Source: Ceratopteris richardii
Lineage: Eukaryota; Streptophyta; Polypodiopsida; Polypodiales; Pteridaceae
Reading direction: 5' to 3'
NCBI GenBank assembly: GCA_020310875.1
Contig: CM035432.1
Location: 94,964,967-95,028,966 of the forward strand
Length of the DNA stretch: 64,000 bases
Shown: piece by piece, positions 57,015 through 64,000 of the stretch
Layout: each line of letters starts with the position of its first letter
How positions within the stretch are numbered: position 1 is the stretch's first letter
Made by a program: the position numbers and the translations under genes
Notes under the pieces: model-generated
Databases searched by the model: none
What the model saw: the letters and a program-made list of their open reading frames with translations, nothing else
What the model was told of the DNA's origin: nothing

Positions 57015-60000
57015 GCTCCTTTAGTAAGAAGAAATAACTATTGTGTTCTTATGATTATGGCTGATCTCTATATTATCTACTTGAATGTCAAAGGTATCCC
57101 AGATCTAGCTAGGCCTAAAATGATCAATAACTGGCTCAAGACTTTGGATGCTCAACCTTATGTTATTTGTCTAGAAGAAGTTAAAATAGGGGAGGTCTCT
57201 CTTGCTTTTAAGCTTAATGCTGTCTCCGACAGGTATAAGAGGTTCTTTACCAATCATCCCAGTGGTAGAGGTGGTGCTCTCATTGGCCTATCCCTTCCCT
57301 TCCCTCACTATATTGTCAAAACTTTCTATAGTTTTACCAACCAATGGTGTGATTTTCAATTGGGCCCTATCTTTAATGTTGTTGTTATCTTTGTTTATGT
57401 TGCTAATGTTGTTTATATTAGGAAATGTTCTTGGGAAGGGATGTCTATTGTTCAAGGTCCTTTGATTTGGATTGGGGACTTCAATATGGTCACTTCCTTG
57501 TCGGATAGGTGGGAAAGTAAAGGTAATGTCATCAGGGGTAATGAGAAGGCTACGTGGTCCACTATGTGTAATAATCATGATCTGATTGATATCTCTAGAA
57601 GCTCAAGATTCGCTTGGTACAATAGATAATTAGGGATTGACTTTACTGCATTATACTAAAAAATGCTAGGATACTAGTAGTAAGTTGGACCAATCCTTAT
57701 TCCTATCTGATCACAAGCCCCTTTGCATTAGATTTGGGAAGGGCAACCCTGTTTTCAAGGTAGGTTGGCCCCATCTGGATGTTAGCCTTTTGAAGCACAC
57801 TAGTATAACTAATAAACTTAACGTCATTATTATGCACCACTTTAACTCTATTCCTTCCCCTTGTAGAGCTTAGGAGAACCCATTCAAAGACATTCAAATC
57901 CTTTTCACCTTCTACATGAAATTAGCTAAAGACCTTAGAGCCAAAAGAAGAGACTCTTTGGTGAATAAGATTACTAAGCTCCAAGTTGGTTCACCTGAAT
58001 TTCATGATATGAACTTCACACTTTCTTAGGAAAAGTATCTTGAAGCTTAAGGTGCTCTTGCCTCATCAAAAAAATATTGGAGTGGGGAAATGAATAGAAA
58101 CAAAAAATCTATGTTTGATGTGATAAGAAGGAACAAAGTGAGGGGGTTCATACCCCTCCTTAAGAAGAAATCTGGTGGGCACATTATCATCATTCAAGAG
58201 AGTTTACAGGAGGCCAAGTGCTTCTTTATGGATGTTTTCTCTAGTTCTCCCAAGAGGTGGAAGGCCATCTAGAGGGATAGAGCTACCATTGCCATAAAAA
58301 GGAAGAAAATGATTCTTGAAAGCGTGGTGCCTATTCTAGATGTGCCCCTCTCTATAGGTGAGATCAAAGAAACCATCAATAAATTGGAACCCTCTAATTC
58401 TCCTAGTTTTGATGGCTTGCCTAACAAATGTTTCATGATGTTAAGAGATTTTTTGACTCCTAATATTCTTTTGATGTGGGAGGAGTCCTCTAGTAAAAGA
58501 TACCTACCTAATCACATAAAAAATGGGGTTATTATGCTTATTCACAAGAGAGGTGACAAAGATGACCTTAACAATTGGAGGCCTATCACTTGCTTGAACT
58601 CCATTTACAAAATCTTTCCTTCTTTGGCTAGGAGAATGAGTCCTTTGATGGAGAAATTCATTCTTCCAGAGCAAAAAGGATTCATTAAGGGGACGCACAA
58701 TCTAGATGCCATCATCTCCCTCTCGTAGGGTATGGATTGTGCTAGTGAGCTTGGTCAAAATGTTTTTCTTCAAAATTGATTTTGATGAGGCTTATAATAG
58801 GATTGAGTGGGACTTCATCCTTTAGTCTTTACATAATATTGGTGTTGGTAGGAAGTTTCATTAAGTATGTTAGTTCCTTGTTTGGCAATGCTTGCTCTAG
58901 GGTTGTTATCAATGGCCGTATTTTTTATCCTTCTTTTTACTAGATCCATTAGATAGGGTTGCCCTCTAGGCCCCCTCTTATTTGCTATTGCTAGTGATGC
59001 TCTTTGTTGGCTTGTTAAAGATTCTATGGAATGTGCTAACATCAAAGGCATTAATATTCCTGCTTCTCCCTCTCCCCTGGGATTGCAAATGTTTGCTAAT
59101 GATACTAACTTAGTGTTAAATGCTGATGATTTTTTGCTATTAATTTTCTTAAATATCTTGATGTTTTTTGTACTCCTACTGGGTCTAAGGTCAACCATTT
59201 CAAAATTGGCTTTAGAGCTTCTAATAACATTATTCCCAACTATGTTTCTCAACTTGGGTGCTCTATTTTGCAAAATGGTGAAATTTTTAGGCTTCTTGGT
59301 ATACCTATGGGATTTAATGGTTCTTTTGCTCAAAGGTGGGATTGGGTAGTTTGTAAATTAAAAAAAAACAACTATTTTATTGGTATGATTCCAATATCTC
59401 CCTTCCCCACATAAGTTTTGTTCTCAACCAATTTGTTCTTCCTAAGCTTACTTTCTTCTTAGCTTGCCAGTCTCCCTTTAAACAAAAGCAGCTTGATCAC
59501 GTAATCTTCTTGGCTAGACGATTTCTTCGGGGGTTCATAGTCTCAAGCAAAGAGTCTCCAAAGTCTCTTATTCCACTTGTTATCTTACTAAGAGTCAAAC
59601 GGGATTGGGCGTTATCTGTCCAAAACAATGGCTGAGAACTTAGCTGCTAAATGGATCTTCAAAACCTCAACAATGAAAACATTTGGTCAGCCCTGCTAAA
59701 AAGGAGTGTCAATAAGTTTTATCTTACTGATTATAAAACTTCAAAAAATTTGAACCTTTGGGACATCATTGTCTCTTGCAATCCTTTCTCCCTATAGGCA
59801 TCATGTTAGTTTGTAGATTCTAGAAAGCACGAAAGAATGCTAAGCTTAGTTTTCATCCAAATGACTCTTTTACTAATCTTTCTAGTTTCTTTTTACACGA
59901 GACTCCATGGTTTAGCTCGTTAGCTTACTGGAATAATTGCAAGATCTCTGTTAAAGAGCATAAATGCTATAAAACTGGATTTCAATCTTGGAATGACTTC

Positions 60001-60901
60001 TTAAAAAATGGAAGGGTAAGTTCTGACCAGTCCCTAAGATCTCTATCTAACATGTCCCCTTCTTGTATGGAGGTACTCTATGCCCAAAAGCTATTGCTAG
60101 CTCAAAGATGTGAAAATTGTCATCTCAAACAAGTTCAGATGCTGGAAGTTGCTGAAAATATTCTCAAGCACTTTAAAAGCGAAAGAGAAACTATTAAATC
60201 CATCTTGGTCAAGCTTAATGATAGATGGAACTTCAATTAGTCCAGTCGTCAATGGATCTACATATGCAAAACTTTGTGGGCCTTCCCTAACTGCAACAAG
60301 CATTCCCACCTTTAGTGGGTAATAATCCACAATGGATTATGGATTGGTCGTAGAGTCAGAAAGATTTATAAAGATAGGGGATAGTGTACATTTTATGGTA
60401 GAAGTGGAAGATGTCTTCCACTTCGTCTTTGAGTTTCATTAGGCCAAGAAATTTTGGCTGCCTCTTGAGAACTACCTGAAACTCAGTGGCCATACTCCGC
60501 TCAATAAACTAGATGTCCTTCTAGGTACTTGCGGCAACATGGATATTCTCCTATGGAATGACTGGAGAGGCCACATATTGTGGTTCATTTGGCTAAACAA
60601 GAACAACTTTGTGTTTAACAAGAGTAGTAGAAATTATCTTCTTGCTTTGATTGGCCTACTCAAAAAACCTTCCCAAGACTGCACTAAAGACATCTTCTAT
60701 TGTATCCTTGAAGAAAAAGATATTCATAGGCTTTTAGTTGAACATAAAAGTTCCACTTAGAAGAAGATATGTCTCCAAAACTATTCTTGTAAAAGATTGG
60801 ATATGTTCTCTTCACTGTATTGTTGATGTGCTTGTGTGGATCTTTCCCATTGCATGATATGTACCGCCTTTGTTAATATAATTATTTTTGTTGTCAAAAA
60901 A
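57015..60901 (+). mobile_element. LINE2: decayed L1-type LINE, 5'-truncated
   Basis: Same family as LINE1 and colinear with its ORF2. Endonuclease (57051-57629: IIYLNVKGIPDLARP, CLEEVK, WIGDFNMVTS, then LFLSDHKPLCI at 57705). RT (58309-59340: HKRGDKDDLNNWRPITC, KGFIKGTHNLDAI, catalytic box FAND at about 59091 instead of FADD). C-terminal zf-RVT region (60400-60760: LLWNDWRGHILWFIW). It ends in a six-base A-run at 60896-60901. Many stops and shifts. No ORF1 and no target duplication found. Confidence 0.9.
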
Positions 60902-61759
60902 GGAAACTTTTAGCAGCCAACTACCTCACATGATTCGAGTGCCTCTAAATCTAAATGAATGAAGGGTGATTTTATAATGATGCTTTCAGATTGTCTGCAC
61001 TGGACTCAAGATCACACCATCGATTGGACTTCCTGAAGTCTAAACTATTGGGGAAAGGTAGAATTTTTACGACAAGTGATGACTTGTTGCATGCCATCCT
61101 TTGGACTTCATAGACCATCACATGATCAAACTCAGCAATGAAAACTATTTCCTTTCTTTGTATTTACTTATCCATGTAATGTATGAGCATTGAGCAGTGA
61201 ATAAAGGTTCTCTATGACCTGCATCAATGGGATTTAGGTAGTGGAATGCTAAAACAAGTCCATTCGGTTGGACCACTGAGCCTTTTGGCTATCCAATTCA
61301 AATCAATTATCTTGCTTAGGCTTCAGATATGTCTCCCAATGTTTATCTAAAGACGCTTGTCTTTGAAATTTATATCGTAATAGTTGCTAGGAATCCAACT
61401 CTCATTTTGTGGGATTCAGGAGTACGATTGGTGTTATCCCCACTTTTCATTGTACTTTCAAATCAATTCAGATTAATAAAAGAGTAGATTTTAATGATTG
61501 AACTTTGACCTTAGCATCAAAGATTTATTGGAAAGGGAAACCTTGTTTGATAAGGAAGCTACAACATTGAGAGTAATTTTGTAAATATAAATATACAAAT
61601 ACCTTATGTCTGTGTTTTAATTTTAAGATAGATACAAAAAATCCAATAAAAAGTAGAAGATGCTTATGATGATGAATACAAGCAATCAAATTGCTGAATA
61701 ATGAACATGATAGGTAAAATTTAAGTGAATTAATTAGACAATGAATATCATACATCTAT
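60902..61759. other. Gene-poor sequence, nothing recognised
   Basis: No open frame of note and no element terminus. Confidence 0.5.
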
Positions 61760-62710
61760 TATGATTATGTGTGATGCATGAAAGACTAGAGATTTTATGA
61801 GAAGGATTCACTATGAGAGTAGATCTTTTGGGAGTGAAGACCTTGGGAAGTGATAGCAAGACTTAAACTAAGCACATGTATATGCTAATAGACATGAACA
61901 CTTGGTGAGCAAGATTTTTTGATTCCTACTATTGATCTCTTGCCACATCCTACCTCTAGATAGATTATGATTCAGGAAAATCTTCATACACCAACAATCT
62001 ATGTATGCATGTGTATGTGCCTACAATGTGCTATGATGGGCTAGTAGGTTGGTGGATTTAGCCTAGTCAGGTGATCATGGCCACTAGCCAATGCTAGTTT
62101 CATCATACAACCTGACCTCTATATTGTCATGTGTGTATATGGTTTGATTGATGGGTGGAGTCAGTCTAGCCGAGTGGCTAGAGCCACAAGCTCACATCAA
62201 GTTTTTATGAGGCTATCTTTGTGTGCTTTGCACTATGTCAGGTCGGTAGACAAGTGGGGTAAACCTAGCCGAGTGGATAGGTCTAGGAGTCACAGTGGAG
62301 TATGGCATAGGTCAATTTGTTTAGAGTTGGGATGAAGTGCAAAGGGAAAGAAAAATAAAGTAGAAATAAAAGTAAAATTAAAAGATCTAATGGGGCACTT
62401 GGACAATAAGCAATCAATAGGGGAAATGAATTGTAGTTCTAGAAACCTAGTTAGTAGTGATTAGTATATGCTAGTGGCTGGAACAATTTGCTGGATCTCA
62501 ATAGGTTGAGTGAATCAAAGACCTATGAAGCTTACAATTTATTCATAAAATTGCTAGTATGACTATATTGGATATAGTATAATAGGTTGAGTCTAAGATA
62601 ATAATGTTCTTGCTCTCTCTTTTAGAGGTGATTTATATCCACCCATAACTATTTGATGCTTGTTTGTTTTTGTTGTTATGTATGCAAGTTGGTGCACCTA
62701 GAGAATGCAT
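61760..62710 (+). mobile_element. Gyp5: 3' region of another Gyp-family element
   Basis: Matches the Gyp2 3' region in order: around GCACATGTATATGCTAATAG (61872) against 37429, around GATTATGATTCAGG (61963) against 37522, and GGACAATAAGCAATCAATAG (62400) against 37712. Pol is absent. An internal region (62041-62300) has expanded relative to Gyp2 with partly repeated CTAGCCGAGTGG motifs. Confidence 0.75.
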
Positions 62711-62728
62711 AGGTTTAGAGGTGGTGGA
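62711..62728 (+). other. Gyp5: polypurine-tract equivalent
   Basis: AGGTTTAGAGGTGGTGGA, 12-13 of 18 bases like the Gyp2 version and at the corresponding place. The LTR would start at TAAGG (62729), with TG decayed to TA. Confidence 0.6.
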
Positions 62729-63353
62729 TAAGGTCGTGATATTATATACAAGCTCACAATAAGATTAAATGTAATTAGAGGTCCCATTGAAAGTAAGCAT
62801 AATACAATTGGATTGAATAAATGTATCAATCTTGCAGGTAGAATAGGAAAGCGTCATAACATTGAGATGGATGATATGAACTTGTTGATGCTGATGATCT
62901 CAATCCATAAAAGAGTTCTTTATTGCATATTGATGTGTGGTACATTTCGGCTACTTTCATATTCATTCATTGCAATTAATCTTTAATTGATTTCTTGAAT
63001 GATCATATGTACTTGGAAGCAAGAAAAATGGTAAAGCAAGTGTATATATGTGACATATGTTTGCATCCATATCACTACACATGTTTCTTTGCTCATATGA
63101 CCCTAGATGGTTGTGTTTGTAAGTGTGGGCATGGGAACTTGTGACCAAAGTATGTATGATGAATGTTTGTGCATGTGTTTATGTGTGTGTGTGTATTTTT
63201 ATGTATATAGTACTATAAGTGTATTTCGTTTGTTTTTTTTTTTTTTTTGCATGTGAACCTATAAACATGTGCATAAAACTCTTCGCAATTAAGAAGTACT
63301 AAAATAATATAGAACATATATCATACAAAATAAAATAAATCAAAATATAGCAA
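62729..63353 (+). other. Possible Gyp5 LTR start, otherwise unassigned
   Basis: By position this should be the Gyp5 3' LTR, but I cannot match it to the other LTRs. AT-rich with TG-rich patches (63120-63200) and a T-run at 63231-63249. Confidence 0.3.
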
Positions 63354-63540
63354 CACTACTAGAAAGGGGGAGGGGGAAGGGGGGGCATAGCGATGCCCCC
63401 CATTGAAAGAAAGTGGGTTTCATCACTTATGAGACACTTACTGCCTAGAGCGTCACATAAGCGACAATGGATTTTTTTTTTTTAACAAGGAAGTACCGCC
63501 CGTATAAGCGATGCATAGGGTCGCTTATGAAATGCTTGTG
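63354..63540 (+). mobile_element. Candidate CACTA-type transposon terminus
   Basis: CACTACTAGAAAGGGGG starts at 63354, a typical En/Spm terminal sequence. A 9-bp hairpin follows (GGGGGGCAT-AGCG-ATGCCCCCC, 63380-63401). Next comes ATAAGCGAC (63458) and the inverted pair ATAAGCGA (63504-63511) / TCGCTTAT (63521-63528). Clustered (A/T)AAGCG subterminal repeats are characteristic of plant CACTA elements. The other end lies outside the window and no transposase is visible. Confidence 0.6.
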
Positions 63541-63644
63541 CTGATCCTTGCATAGAGCATCAGTAATCAAAAAAAAATTTAAGGGACACTCTGAATTCAA
63601 AAAAAAAAAATTTGATTTCTCCTGGCACATTTGTGCGAGGAGGG

Positions 63645-63769
<125 letters not shown>

Positions 63770-64000
63770 ACATGTGCACACACATCAACCAGCAAGACCC
63801 TCGGAGAGAGAGAGGTGAAGGTACACACACACATACACACAATTTTACACACACATACACATGCATACACACACATATATACACACATAGGCACACACAT
63901 ACACACATAGAAAAACACACATACACATAGAGACACACACACATACACACGCACATATACACAGATTTACACACACACACATACACATGCATACACACAC
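63770..64000 (+). repeat. Imperfect (CA)n region
   Basis: ACACACAT/ATACACAC units with short interruptions run to the end of the window. The Cys/Val-rich reverse frames are artefacts of this repeat. Confidence 0.9.

Noticed and set aside
62167..62276. Two TAGCCGAGTGG motifs resembling the A box of Leu/Ser tRNA genes
   Set aside because: No B box (GGTTCGANNCC), no acceptor stem and no cloverleaf nearby. The motifs lie in an expanded internal repeat of the Gyp5 tail.

Overview
The window is a stretch of a large, repeat-packed land-plant nuclear genome. It holds no recognisable host protein-coding gene, rRNA or tRNA. Almost everything that can be named is a retrotransposon or its debris: Ty3/gypsy-type, Ty1/copia-type and L1-type LINE elements, plus two candidate CACTA-type DNA transposon ends and several long dinucleotide arrays. 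The element mix (plant L1 with zf-RVT tail, copia with initiator-Met tRNA primer site, chromodomain Ty3 element) is plant-like. One Ty3 lineage with fungal-looking pol motifs makes me lean towards a non-flowering plant, but no host gene is present to prove this.

Layout. 1-5134: gene-poor, AT-rich, with TA/TG/CA arrays. 5135-12386: 'Gyp1', a 5'-truncated, decayed Ty3 element with its 3' LTR. 12954-33785: one L1 LINE on the minus strand ('LINE1'), bounded by a perfect 16-bp target duplication. It is split by three later LTR elements: an intact chromodomain element ('Chromo', 14497-20430, plus strand, LTRs I read as identical), a decayed integrase-less copia ('Copia1', 21416-24553, minus) flanked by a 277-bp duplication of LINE sequence, and a nearly intact copia ('Copia2', 25470-31914, plus). 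34461-40060: 'Gyp2', a relative of Gyp1 that has lost protease, RT and RNase H. 40220-40483 and 52501 to about 56 kb: 'Gyp3', an old plus-strand relative cut in two by 'Gyp4' (40484-52500, minus), the best-preserved copy of the same lineage with 2.14-kb LTRs. 57015-60901: 'LINE2', a decayed relative of LINE1. 61760-62728: 'Gyp5', only the 3' end of another member of the Gyp lineage. 63354 to the end: a candidate CACTA terminus, then GA and CA arrays.

How the parts work. Chromo looks complete: promoter in the LTR, gag, a canonical -1 slippery heptamer leading into pol (PR-RT-RH-IN-chromodomain), polypurine tract and 5-bp target duplication. Its primer site is not an obvious tRNA match. It is an exact 11-nt complement of the expected 5' end of its own transcript, which suggests Tf1-style self-priming. 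The Gyp1-Gyp5 family is the other main item: RT and integrase motifs resembling those of basidiomycete Ty3 elements, a shared unusual 18-nt tract before the 3' LTR, about 0.8-1.2 kb of 3' sequence without a recognised gene, and in Gyp4 a second candidate -1 frameshift site between protease and RT. Nesting order and LTR divergence agree on a history: LINE1 first, then Copia1 (LTRs about 7% apart by eye), then Copia2 and, in another locus, Gyp4 (both about 1.5%), then Chromo (0%). All counts and alignments were made by eye.
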